From the NCBI RefSeq assembly GCF_963676685.1, contig NC_092346.1, forward strand, positions 29,835,133 to 29,899,132: a stretch of DNA of 64,000 bases. The letters run 5' to 3'. The notes beneath the pieces were generated by a model, which saw only the letters and a program-made list of their open reading frames with translations, had not been told where the DNA came from and did not search any database. The stretch comes from Mytilus edulis. Lineage: Eukaryota; Mollusca; Bivalvia; Mytilida; Mytilidae. The translations under genes and the position numbers were made by a program. Positions 1-11,119 of this stretch are shown piece after piece. Within the stretch, counting starts at the first letter, position 1. Each line of letters opens with the position of its first letter.

Positions 1-186
1 TCTTTAATTGATTTGTAAAATCTTGACATTTGTTTTGTGTAAAACAAAACCATGTAATGTCAAAAATTTGATCACAATCCAAATTCAGAGCTGTATCACG
101 CTTGAATGTTTTGTCCATACTTGCCCCAACTGTTCAGGGTTCGACCTCTGCGGTCGTATAAAGCTGTGCCCTGTGGAGCACCTGGT
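1..186 (+). mobile_element. 3' end of a Helitron-like repeat (copy I, cut by window edge)
   Basis: The segment ends with the block TGCGGTCGTATAAAGC, then a weak hairpin (GCT.TG...TGGAGC), then ACCTGGT at 180-186 followed by T. The same terminal block recurs at about 3440-3564, 4170-4286 and 58860-58961, each time ending CTGGT and followed by T. A hairpin a few bases before a CTRRT end with a 3' T is the known signature of Helitron 3' ends. Assignment to Helitron is inference; no Rep/helicase gene is present. Confidence 0.5.
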
Positions 187-331
187 TTGTTATTATCTTG
201 AATATTATTATAGATAGAGATAAACTGTATACAGCAATAACATTCAGCAAAATAAGATCTACAAATAAGTTTGCATGACCAAAATAGTCAATTGACCCCT
301 TAAGGAGTTATTGCCCTTTATAGTTAATTTT

Positions 332-1702
332 TATACGACCGCAAAAATTTTAATTTTTTGGTCGTATATTGCTATCACGTTGGCTTCGTCGTCTGCGTCG
401 TCGTCATCGTCGTCGTCGTCCGAATACTTTTAGTTTTCGCACTCTAACTTTAGTAAAAGTGAATAGAAATCAATGAAATTTAAACACAAGGTTTATGACC
501 ACAAAAGGAAGGTTGGGATTGATTTTGGGAGTTTTGGTCCCAACATTTTAGGAATTAAGGGCCAAAAATGGTCCAAATAAGCATTTTCTTTGTTTTCGCA
601 CTATAACTTTAGTTTAAGTGAATAGAAATCTATGAAATTTTGACACAAGGTTTATGACCACAAAAGGAAGGTTGGGATTGATTTTGGGAGTTTTGGTTCC
701 AACAGTTTAGGAATTAAGGGCCAAAAAAGGGCCCAAATAAGCATTATTCTTGGTTTTCGCACTATAACTTTAGTATAAGTATATAGAAATCAATGAAATT
801 TTAACACAAGGTTTATGACCATAAAAGGAAGGTTGGGTTTAATTTTGGGAGTTTTGGTCCTAACAGTTTAGGAATAAGGGGCCCAAAGGGTCCAAAATTG
901 AACTTTGTGTGATTTCATCAAAAATTGAATAATTGGGGTTCTTTGATATGCCGAATCTAACTATGTATGTAGATTCTTAATTTTTGGTCCCGTTTTCAAA
1001 TTGGTCTACATTAAGGTCCAAAGGGTCCAAAATTAAACTTAGTTTGATTTTAACAAAAATTGAATCCTCGGGGTTCTTTGATATGCTGAATTTAAAAATG
1101 TACTTAGATTTTTAATTATTGGCCTAGTTTTCAAGTTGGTCCAAATGGGGGTCCAAAATTAAACTTTGTTTGATTTCATCAAAAATTGAATCAATGGGTT
1201 CTTTGATATGCCAAATCTAACTGTGTATGTAGATTCTTAATTTTTGGTCCAGTTTTCAAATTGGTCTACATTAAGGTCCAAAGGGTCCAAAATTAAACTA
1301 AGTTTGATTTTAACAAAAATTAAATTCTTGGGCTTATTTGATATGCTTTATCTAAATATGTACTTTGATTTTTGATTATGGGCCCAGTTTTCAAGTTGGT
1401 CCAAATCAGGATTCCATATCAAGTATTGTGCAATAGCAAGATATTTTCAATTGCACAGTATTGCACAATAGCAAGAAATATCTAATTGCACAATATTGTG
1501 CAATAGCAATTAATTTTCAATTGGAGTTATCTTTCTTTGTATAGAATAGTTGATAATATATGTTGGAAATTTGCCAGACATGACTATGATGTCATTTTGT
1601 ATTTTTATTTGCCAATAACTTTATGTAAATAACTTCATTGGAAATTTGCCAATATAAAATGTTGCTGATGAAGCTTTTTTTCCTTATCTTATCTAAAATG
1701 TT
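332..1702 (+). mobile_element. Helitron-like repeat, copy II, 5' and middle part
   Basis: It opens with a hairpin, TATACGACCGCAAAA...GGTCGTATA (332-368), then a GTCGTC microsatellite (388-421). Three degenerate units of about 180 bp follow (CACTATAACTTTAGT...AAGGTTTATGACC...GGGAGTTTTGG). Next come alternating units of about 130 bp built on GGTTCTTTGATATGC and GGTCCAAAGGGTCC (880-1420), then short units built on TTGTGCAATAGCAAG (1420-1530). No coding sequence is seen. A second copy starts at 1703. Confidence 0.6.
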
Positions 1703-3564
1703 TTTATACGACCGCAAAATTTGAAAAAAATTTCGTCGTATATTGCTATCACGTTGGCGTCGGCGTTGTCGTCGTCGTCCTGCGTCCGAATACTTTTAGT
1801 TTTCGCACTCTAACTTTAGTAAAAGTGAATAGAAATCTATGAAATTTAAACACAAGGTTTATGACCACAAAAGGAAGGTTGGGATTGATTTTGGGAGTTT
1901 TGGTCCCAACATTTTAGGAATTAGGGGCCAAAAAGGGCCCAAATAAGCATTTTCTTGGTTTTCGCACTATAACTTTAGTTGAAGTGAATAGAAATCTATG
2001 AAATTTTGACACAAGGTTTATGACCACTAAAGAAAGGTTGGGATTGATTTTGGGAGTTTTGGTTCCAACAGTTTAGGAATTAGGGGCCAAAAAAGGGCCC
2101 AAATAAGCATTATAACCTTGGTTTTTGCACAATAACTTTAGTTTAAGTAAATAGAAATCAATGAAATTTAAACACAATGTTTATGACCACAAAAGGAAGG
2201 TTGGTATTGATTTTGGGAGTTTTGGTCCCAACAGTTTAGGAATAAAGGGCCCAAAGGGTCCAAAATTAAACTTTGTTTGATTTCATCAAAAATTGAATAA
2301 TTGGGGTTCTTTGATATGCCGAATCTAACTGTGTATGTAGATTCTTAATTTTTGGTCCCGTTTTCAAATTGGTCTACATTAAGGTCCAAAGGGTCCAAAA
2401 TTAAACTTGGTTTGATTTTAACAAAAATTGAATCCTTGGGGTTCTTTGATATGCTGAATCTAAAAATGTACTTAGATTTTTAATTATTGGCCCAGTTTTC
2501 AAGTTGGTCCAAATCGGGGTCCAAAATTAAACTTTGTTTGATTTCATCAAAAATTGAATAATTGGGGTTCTTTGATATGCCAAATCTAACTGTGTATGTA
2601 GATTCTTAATTTTTGGTCCCGTTTTAAAATTGGTCTACATTAAAGTCCAAAGGGTCCAAAATTAAACTAATTTTGATTTTAACAAAAATTGAATTCTTGG
2701 GACTCTTTGATATGCTGAATCTAAACATGTACTTAGATTTTTGATTATAGGCCCAGTTTTCAAGTTGGTCCAAATCAGGATCCAAAATTATTATATTAAG
2801 TATTGTGCAATAGCAAGAAATTTTCAATTGCACGGTATTCAGCAATAGCAAGAAATCTTCAATTGCACAGTATTGTGCAATAGCAAGAAATCTTCAATTG
2901 CACAGTATTGTGCAATAGCAAATATTTTCAATTGCACAGTATTGCACAATAGCAAGAAATATCTAATTGCAAAATATTGTGCAATAGCAAGAAATTCCAA
3001 TTGGATTTCAATTGGAGTTATCTTTCTTTGTCCAGAATAGTAGTTGAATCAACTTAAATCATTGTTTTATACAATATACAATGTATATTCACTTTTACTA
3101 CCAACTGATAGATTAAAACAATCTTTACCATTTAGTAATAACAAGCACTTTTTTTACATTTTAATATTTTATGATGTATTTAAATGAGTAGTTATTGTTG
3201 CAAACTTCATTAGAAATTTGAATTGAGATCAGTTTTGAAATAAGGGAAAGGGGGATGTGAAAAAAAAATTTGGGGGTCAATTTTTTTCATTTCAGATTTC
3301 ATAAATAAAAAGAAAATTTCTTCAAACATTTTTTTGAGAGGATTAATATTCAACAGCATAGTGAATTGTTCAAAGGCAAACATATTTTTTTTAAGTTCAT
3401 TAGACCACATTCATTCTGTGTCAGAAACCTATGCTTTGTCAACTATTTAATCACAATCCAAATTTAGAGCTGAATCCAGCTTGAATGTTGTGTCCATACT
3501 TGCCCCAACCGTTCAGGGTTCAACCTCTGCGGTCGTATAAAGCTGCGCCCTGCGGAGCATCTGG
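1703..3564 (+). mobile_element. Helitron-like repeat, copy III, near full length
   Basis: It has the same order of modules as copy II: opening hairpin (TATACGACCGCAAAA...GTCGTATA, 1707-1741), GTCGTC run, degenerate units of about 180 bp, alternating units of about 130 bp (2230-2790), units of about 37 bp with TTGTGCAATAGCAAG (2790-3000), then a unique 3' part. It ends with GCGGTCGTATAAAGC, a GC-rich hairpin and CATCTGGT at 3557-3564, followed by T. It is about 1.86 kb, non-autonomous and carries no ORF of note. Confidence 0.55.
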
Positions 3565-4286
3565 TTAGATAATGTATGTTGGACATTTGCCAGACATGAC
3601 TATGATGTCATTTTCTATTTTTATTTGCCAATAACTTTATGTAAATAACTTCATTGGAAATTTGCCAATATAAAATGTTGCTGATGAAGTTTTTTTTATT
3701 GTTTTATACAATAAACAATGTATATTCACTTTTACTACCAACCAATCTTTACCATTCAGTGATAACAAGCACTTTATTTTACATTTTAATATTTTATGAT
3801 GTATTTGAAAGAGTAGTTATTGTTGCAAACTCCATTAGAAATTTGAATTGATATCAGTTTTGGAAAAAGGGAAACGGGGATGTGATAAAAAAAGGGGGGG
3901 GTTAAATTTTTCTCATTTCAGATTTCATAAATAAAAAGAAAATTTCTTCAAACATTTTTTTTAGAGGGTTAATATTCCACAGCATAGTGAATTGCTCAAA
4001 GGCAAAAAAAACTTTTAAGTTCATTAGACCACATTCATTCTGTGTCAGAAACCTATGCTGTGTCAACTATTTGATTTTAGATTTAAAAAGTTTGAAGAAG
4101 AAATCTTTAATTGATTTGTAAAATCTTGACATTTGTTTTGTGTAAAAAAAAAAACATGTAATGTCAAAAATTTGATCACAATCCAAATTCAGAGCTGTAT
4201 CATGCTTGAATGTTTTGTCCATACTTGCCCCAACTGTTCAGGGTTCGACCTCTGCGGTCGTATAAAGCTGCGCCCTGCGGAGCACC
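3565..4286 (+). mobile_element. Helitron-like repeat, third 3' part
   Basis: 3570-3700 repeats 1565-1690 (TTTGCCAGACATGACTATG onward), and 3700-4286 repeats 3060-3564, ending again in a hairpin and ACCTGGT followed by T. Copy III therefore sits between two copies of the same segment of about 130 bp. This fits insertion plus duplication within the same family. Confidence 0.5.
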
Positions 4287-4667
4287 TGGTTAACATTTTT
4301 CATAAATTTTTGTAAATTTGTAGAAAATATTTTTCACTGTAATTACTGGGCCAAGTTCATTATAGACAGAGATAATTGTAGCAACAAGAATGTTCAGTAA
4401 AGTTAGATCTACAAACACATCACTATCACCAAAACACAGTTATGTCATAAATTTATCCGTGTCCATTATTTAATATGCACAAGACCAAGGTGAGCGACAC
4501 AGGCTCTTTAGAGCCTCTAGTTTTTTAGGAGAATCGTTTTTGCACAATCGGTTTGTGGCAATTGTTTATTTACATTTTCTACATTTACACGTCATCATCT
4601 TAAAGGTGCTTTTTGACTGGATGCAGTCAGGTACAATTGCAACTAATGAATATCATTACCTCATGGG

Positions 4668-4745
4668 TCCTAAATTCTATCAGCCATGGGTGGTCCCCGT
4701 GGAGAGAAAGGGACTAGATTGTAACCATTGGCTAGCAAAGATGTA
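4668..4745 (-). repeat. Terminal-repeat fragment, CATCTTTGCTAGCC family
   Basis: On the minus strand this begins CATCTTTGCTAGCCAATGG and runs on through TTACAATCTAGTCCC and an ACCACCCATGG block. The same end sequence occurs at 18470-18590 (as inverted arms), at 22441-22475, and inside the coding sequence at 35512-35559. It lies directly upstream of the first recognised exon of the death-domain gene. Confidence 0.6.
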
Positions 4746-4785
4746 AATGCATATATGTAAATTAAGTTTTCATATTTTTTTTCAG

Positions 4786-7700
4786 GTTTCTCAGTTAGTT
4801 TACCAGAAAACAAAAAGAATAATAATGAACACAAAGAAGACAGGAAAAGTTTACCAAATGATTTACAGAGTTTTTCTACAAACAACTTATATCCAAGGTT
4901 GAGTGGAATGTCATCATATGTTGAAGCTGGAATGTCATATGGCAATGCACAGTCACATAGCAATTTGCCAACACATTGTCATTTAGAGTCACACAGTCAA
5001 TTACAGTCCCCAACCCTTAATAGACCATTACAACCTTGGTCTTCTATGAATGGATGTAGCTTTAACTCATCTGGTCCTCAAGCTTTGACTTGTCAGAGTG
5101 GCCAGGGGTACAGTTGTCGTTGCGGTTCATGCCAAACGCTGCATCAACACTCTGCAAGTTTTCCTCAGTTCCATACCTTACAGCCAAAATCTATAGCAGG
5201 CAGTTCCACTGGCAGACCTGATACAACCAATAACATGAACTTTAGACCAGAGATAATTGCCATCAACAGAGGTTTTAGACCAACATATAGTCCTAATATA
5301 CAGACAGATGGATCAGGTTTGCAAATTAGCATTTTAAAACAACTGCATTCTGGGTAATCCTTTCAATTTGAGTAAAAATAATTAAAATTGTGATTGTTGA
5401 TAAACAGTATATAGGTACAGTGAAATTAAAGCCAATGACATGGCATTTTTTGAATCAGTGTAATATACTTCAAGTGAGATTTGCAACTCGATTAAAAGGC
5501 TTGATTATTTTCTTGAAATATCATATGGGTCTTTCATTATTTTTGCACACTACTTTTCACCTTCTGATATATTTCTTATGCTGTAAGATTTTCCTATGTA
5601 TTTTCGAAATTGTTTAGATAATCTTAAAATTAAGAATGAAAGATAATAGGTATCTTACAAAAAATAGTAATAAATCAAACGTAATTTGTTCAAATTAACT
5701 GTGTTTTTGTCAATGTTTTTTTTTTTAAAGAATTGTAAAGGAAGGACAGAGAAAGTACATGTAATCAAATATCTTAGTTAACTAGCTCTGTAAATTCATA
5801 AAGAATAGCGCCTTCCTCTTATTAAGAAAAAAATATGTTTTTGTTTCTTATTTCAGATAACAGGACCTTTTCATGTGACCAATGTGGACATTCTGTTATC
5901 CCAAAACATGAAATGGTAATTATTCATAGTCGTTTATAACACTTTATTGCAATTGTTCTCTTCAACCATGTAAGTCTTACTGAGATATTGCATTAGATAT
6001 GCTACAAAAAAATAAGATTAAAAAAATATAAGATGTAGGACATATTGTTATTAGACCATCTTTACTGTGGCTTTTGTATATAGGCTTTGTTTCTCCATCA
6101 TGAACATTTTGTACTTTCAATCAAGGCCCAAGAAATTGGTATGCAACAATTTGTTTTAAATTGAGACACCCATTTTATCCTGACACATCATATACATTTT
6201 TTTTTAAAATGAGACACCCATTTTATCCTAATACATCATATTGTTTTCTGGTTTTTTTTCTACTTGTATGTTTTATTTTGCAGAAAATAATGATTTATTT
6301 AAGATTTTAATTGAAGAGATCTTGTTTTTTTTCTTCATTTTTTAATAATTTTCTATACATTTATAACAACAGTCTTTATCCATTAATTTTTCCAAAACTA
6401 TGCTATTGTATATGTACTTTTTAAATGTTTCAAATTTTGCATTTTCAGAGTGATGTTGGACCTTCATGTGAGACTAATTATCATTCTGCTGGTATGTTTT
6501 GTCAATTTTTTTTTTTGGATGAAAATTGGATGTTCTATTTAAACATAAATAGTACCAAGGGAAGGCACTTTCAAATGGGAAAATTTCATCTACAATTTCA
6601 CTTTAGTTCACACAAACCCATAGTTGAGGTATTAAATTGTCTCCCCAGGGTCCAGTGTATGTTTTAATGGGGGGAAAAAAATCCATAAAAATTGATCACT
6701 TGGATTGCTGGAAAGTATGCCAAAGTAAACGGCTCACTTTAAGATCAACACCTGACTCCCTGAAAAATGAAGACATACAAACAACAACAAACTGCAACAA
6801 AAACAACACAACCATTTAAATAGACAATAATAGTGCATTGACTTGACATATCAACAATATAAGGATGAGGCTTAGAAACGGGGAAATGCGAGGCTCTGCC
6901 GAACTATTTTCTCGTTTCGGGCTGAATCCTTATATTGTATATATGTCGACTCAATGTATTATTATTGTCTTTATACTGCAATCTAAAAAAAAAAACATTT
7001 TCAATTGTTGTTTAATGTGTTAATGTTATTTATTTGGTTTAAATATTGGGGGAAATACCCCTATAAAAAGACCTCATATCATGCAGGCTGAGAAATATAT
7101 AACACAATGAAATGTAAATAACCTGTTGAAACCCACAATCGATGGTGAACGAATTCGTTTGAGTATGGACTAAAATATCAACAATAAGCATACAGCTTAA
7201 TGATTTATAGGTTGCAAACAAAAAATATTAACAAGTGAAATATGTTTTTTCCAAAAATTGTAAAAGAAACAAGTTTGAGTCTTTCCGCGCATCATTGTAT
7301 GCATTGGAAACAAGAACAGGTTGAAGAGGTTGTATGAATAATTAAATAAAAATGTATAATTTTGGAAACTTCTATTTAAGTATTCATGAGGAAAAGTTAT
7401 ATCGGGTCAGTGACTGTATATGACATAGAAATATACAGCCAATGCATTTTGACTGCTCAAATAGAAGGAGTGCAGTACAAAAGCTATTAAGAGTCTTGAC
7501 ATATTATGACTTCAATTTTTGAACCCTGGAATTCAAAAATTATATTGAATTTATCTTTTACATCTTGTATGCCAATTGTTATTCACCTTGTAGACTCTTA
7601 TAGAAATTGCATGTTTATGAAATAAAAGTAATACATGTTATACGAATGCTTTTCAGATTAATTGAATATGACACATGTTTTTGACCTCTATTTCATTAAT

Positions 7701-8377
7701 AAAATTCTGCACTGCATTAAATCAAGGATTTATATACAAAGATTAACTACTATAGTTGTTCCAGTTTCAGTATCTATAATGAGCGATTGGTCAACTGTAT
7801 TTTATTTGATTTATGGGCTGATGTTTTGTCTTTTCATTGCTTTTTGGTTTTTACCTGACTTTATGGATTTGAGTGTCCCTTTAGTTTCTTTCGCTTCTCT
7901 TTCTTATCGTATCTATAGAATCTTAGCAAGATGTACACATTTCTCATTACGTGAATAAGCATATATGCTGATGTTATAAAATGTGAATTTCACCGTAAAA
8001 GTTATAAGTATCTAATGTTTATTTATTTAGGTGGTGCCTCAGGTATGACTGAAAAAGAATACATGAATCCCGACAAAATCAGTGTATTGGAATTAAAGGA
8101 AGCAGTTATGGTAATGATAAGAGACACCCTGGATTGTTCTGATTATTACAACTGGAAGAAACTTGCTGACCTCCATAAATGGTCCTTTGGTAGAATATAC
8201 CAACTTGAACAAAAATGGAAGAGTCGTAAAATTGAGAGTCCTTTCATGCATCTGATTGAAGAATTCCAGCATTACACATTACTAGATCTGAAGGAAGACT
8301 TGAAACAAATCCCAAGAAAAGATCTGCTGCACAAAATTGAGGAACTTCAAAGTAAAGGATTGTTGTTCCATAATTAG
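4786..8377 (+). CDS. Death-domain-containing protein (3' part of gene, four exons)
   Basis: Exons 4786-5316, 5857-5915, 6449-6491 and 8031-8377 join in frame: each acceptor ends in AG, each intron starts GT, and the phases are 1, 1, 0, 1. Together they give 325 residues to a stop at 8375-8377. Residues 1-175 or so are low-complexity, rich in Ser, Gln, His and Asn. Exons 2-3 carry a small Cys/His cluster (FSCDQCGHS, then a Cys in SDVGPSCE) that could bind zinc. Residues of about 225-320 match the death-domain pattern: NWKKLADLHKW, then SPFMHLIEEF, then a leucine-spaced last helix. Death domains mediate homotypic complexes in NF-kB and apoptosis signalling; which partner is used here cannot be told. 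The reading frame is open into the acceptor at 4785 and begins mid-codon, so at least one upstream exon exists but was not found. The donor at 5317 (GTTTGC) is weak but is the one that keeps frame. Confidence 0.8.
5340..5470 (+). repeat. MITE fragment with GCATTCTGGGTAAT end
   Basis: It contains GCATTCTGGGTAAT at 5346 and CCAATGACAT about 90 bp later. The same pair and spacing occur at about 14012-14100. Here it begins just inside intron 1 of the death-domain gene, 30 bp after the donor site. Confidence 0.4.
6826..6972. mobile_element. Foldback element
   Basis: Two imperfect inverted arms of about 48 bp (AGACAATAATAGTGCATTGA... and ...CAATGTATTATTATTGTCT, with AATATAAGGAT / ATCCTTATATT inside) flank a GC-richer loop containing GCGAGGCTCTGCCGAAC. 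It lies in intron 3 of the death-domain gene. No ORF is present. Confidence 0.6.
6973..8030. other. Intron 3 remainder, no recognised feature
   Basis: AT-rich intron sequence between the foldback element and the acceptor of the death-domain exon. The open frame at 7662-7958 shows no family pattern and crosses no splice logic, so it is taken as intronic. Confidence 0.5.
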
Positions 8378-9400
8378 ATCTGACACTTGTGCAAAAAATA
8401 AGGGAGATAATTTCAAATGTTCAACTTTCAAAAAGGTTTCAGATTTTGAATTTAAAGTTTCAGAACCTTGATATAGTATTGTAATGATGAAGAAAGCACT
8501 TGTTATATTTAAAATCCCAGTACGCATTTTCAGGGCTATATATCCCAGAAAATAGTTGTTATTTTACCTTACAAGGTTAATCATAACCCTTTGGAAAAAA
8601 TTGGCCTTGTTTTACATCAAATTATTTATTCAGAGTACAGCCAAAAGTTTAAAAATACAGTTAACTTTAATACATACCTAGGTCCTGCTAGGCCTTATTT
8701 TTTTCCAGATTCACAAGGTTGTCTGTACTCAGAATAAATGTTGTGGTATAAACACAGCAATAACTGCTAAAGGGTTTAGAACCTTAATGTGCTTTTTCAG
8801 CATCTATATTTTGTAAATAGAAATTACATTATACATATACCTTCATTTGTATATTTTGTTTTCCTGCTTTGTGTAAAAATATCTATATGCATGATGATTT
8901 CGGGTTTGACCCTTTCGAGATACAGGAATTCTTTTTTTGAATTTCAGATTCTTGGGATTTCATGTTTTTAAGCCCGGTATTTTGGGATCAGGACCCCTCC
9001 TACTCCCCCTCATTCATGCCAAGAAAGAAAGGTCATTTTTTTTCTTTGACAGAAGTGTTTGTAGTAAAATTATGATTGGCGAATAATGGTGATTGTAAGA
9101 AATTACACATAACTTTTGTTTGTATTTATTGATAGGGCACATTTATAATATATAGGGCTATTTCATTGCAAAAAATGCTCCTGGCCTTCTGATAAGGTCA
9201 TGTGGTAGCAAACAGTCTTTTTCAAAACATCTTTATCATACTAGTCCCAGGATTTTTATTTTATACATTACAATCATGACATAATATATTTTTATATGTG
9301 CATCAATTTTTTTAAGATATTTGATGTTAATTTTATTGAATTGAATAATTTTATCATCAAAGGTATAAAGTTAAAAAAAATTAAAATTTATTATTAAAGA
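8378..9400. other. 3' flank of the death-domain gene, nothing recognised
   Basis: AT-rich. It probably includes the 3' untranslated region; no clear AATAAA sits in a convincing position. A short CCTTTCGAGATACAGG...GGATCAGGACCCCTCCTAC stretch (8910-9005) resembles 51400-51495, so it is a small dispersed repeat. Confidence 0.4.
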
Positions 9401-9407
9401 GAATTTT

Positions 9408-9499
9408 ATTGATATTGAAATCTATATTCATATAATATATCAAGTTACATGTAACATTTATACTAAATATCTTATATGAATATAGATTTCAATATCAAT
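9408..9499. repeat. Perfect inverted repeat, 28-bp arms
   Basis: Arms at 9408-9435 and 9472-9499 are exact reverse complements (ATTGATATTGAAATC... / ...GATTTCAATATCAAT), with a 36-nt loop. It is probably the core of a small foldback transposon. Confidence 0.8.
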
Positions 9500-9889
9500 T
9501 GTAAATGAATCAAATGTAATTGAAATCAATTTTAATGCAAATTTCATTGAAATTGAATTCAATTTTTTTATGATATTTAGAGTTATTTTTTTGGAGGGAA
9601 ATTGAAATAATTTTTTGTTTATCAAGGACAATTAGGGCAAATTTTGAAGTTTACACATGTGTTTTTAATATTTCCTATAAAGGCGTGCAATAAAAGAAAA
9701 CTGGTACTTGGAAGTTTACTATTGTTTATTGAAATTTGATATTCCAAAGGGGAAAAAGTAAAAATGCATGTTTTATTCTTAAGGGAACCAGTCTCTACCT
9801 CTTTAATCCAATATTCCTTTTCACTGGCACTAGCATTATTTACTTGGCAAGCCATGAATATTAGATGTTTGAAATCTTATTTTCTTTTA

Positions 9890-10105
9890 TGTGTAAATAT
9901 CATATATGTCTTTTTATTGTGTAAATATTATACATAAATATCTTTTTATTGTGTAAATATTATATATATATATCTTTTTATTGTGTAAATATTATACATA
10001 TAAATCTTTTTATTGTGTAAATATCATATACATTGTTATTGTTTATATATCATATATATCTCTAGTGCATAATATTATATATATTTTTAATGTGTAAATA
10101 TCATA
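9890..10105 (+). repeat. Tandem repeat of about 38 bp
   Basis: About six degenerate units of the form TCTTTTTATTGTGTAAATAT followed by TA-rich filler. Confidence 0.8.
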
Positions 10106-10214
10106 CATAAAGGGAGCTATGGTCTGTGATGTGATGATGTATGCAAAGAAGATTTTAACATTTACCAAGTTTGTTATATAACATATGTATTGTATACAGT
10201 ATTACTATTATTTT

Positions 10215-10343
10215 CAGTGTCAGATCCTGGGGTTGTCCCCCTTTTTTTTGACAATCAATGCTTTTGAATGGGGAAATATGATTGTAACCCTCGTTATCCT
10301 GGGTTGGAACCCTCCTTTTAGAAATTGGCTGGATCCACCCCTG
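10215..10343 (-). mobile_element. Short MITE, GGCGGATCCAG family
   Basis: It begins CAGTGTCAGATCC and ends GGATCCACCCCTG, and contains the block CAATGC.TTTGAATGGG shared with 21605-21739 and 56272-56432. Ends of the CAG...CTG type and the internal block suggest a non-autonomous hAT-like family. Confidence 0.5.
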
Positions 10344-10542
10344 ATTTTCATTATAAATATGATCATTCATTGATTGTCAAAGACAAGCTCATCATATAGG
10401 TACCTTGATTTTCAAAAATTTTAAATTTATTTGTTTAATAATCCTAGCTTATCTTGTGATAATTTTTTTCAATGTAAGACATCTTAGTTTGTTTCAAAGT
10501 AGGAAAGTTGTTAGTGCTTCAAAAGCATTCTTGCTTTAAGCA

Positions 10543-11116
10543 AAAGGAGTAGGTCCGGTAAAGGCCGATTTTGGCCTCAAATTTCAGGTTCATCCAACGA
10601 AAGTTTTTGGATACTTTTTAAACACTTAAGCGTCTATTTCAATTGATTCGATCAGTTTTTGTGAAAGATTTAAACTGATTTAGTCATTAAAAATACTCTG
10701 ATTGAAGCTTAAATATGAAAAATCTATCAAATATGCAAAAAAAACGTCACTTTTCAGATGGTTTTGTCAAAAATGAAAGTGGCCGCATCCGTGTTCATCC
10801 TCAACCTTTAAATATGTTTTGTATTATCATCAAATACAACTTACATTTCCATATTATGAATGAACACGAATGCGGCCACTTTCATTTCAGACGGAAACCG
10901 TCTAAAAATTAACCAAAATGCTTAAATTTTGAAGATTTCAGTAATTTAGCATGATTTAATGAGGCTAGTACGCGATATGTGTGCATTGTATTGTCAAAAA
11001 CAGCTCATATTTATGTAGCAGAAGCATTTTACTTTCCAAAATATAGCTTAATTCACAATTTTGTAAAACTGCTATATTTTGGGGCCAAAAAGGGGTCTTA
11101 CTGAACCTACTCCTTT
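10543..11116. mobile_element. MITE with AAAGGAGTAGGT ends
   Basis: Inverted ends AAAGGAGTAGGTCCGGTAA and TTACTGAACCTACTCCTTT enclose about 570 bp. A second inverted pair lies inside (ATGAAAGTGGCCGCATCCGTG at about 10775 and its complement at about 10864-10885). No coding sequence is apparent; the short frames here fall inside these arms. Confidence 0.75.
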
Positions 11117-11119
11117 ATA

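Noticed and set aside
2790-3000. Regular short repeats of about 37 bp, CRISPR-like spacing
   Set aside because: Units are contiguous and diverge without unique spacers, and sit in a eukaryotic transposon; not a CRISPR array.
5352-5357. In-frame TAA as the end of the first death-domain-gene exon
   Set aside because: The donor at 5317 joins to 5857 in frame and continues to a recognisable domain; the TAA lies in MITE-derived intron sequence.
7662-7958. 98-codon hydrophobic frame in the death-domain gene's third intron
   Set aside because: The hydrophobic runs follow from T-rich DNA; no acceptor or donor joins it to neighbouring exons.
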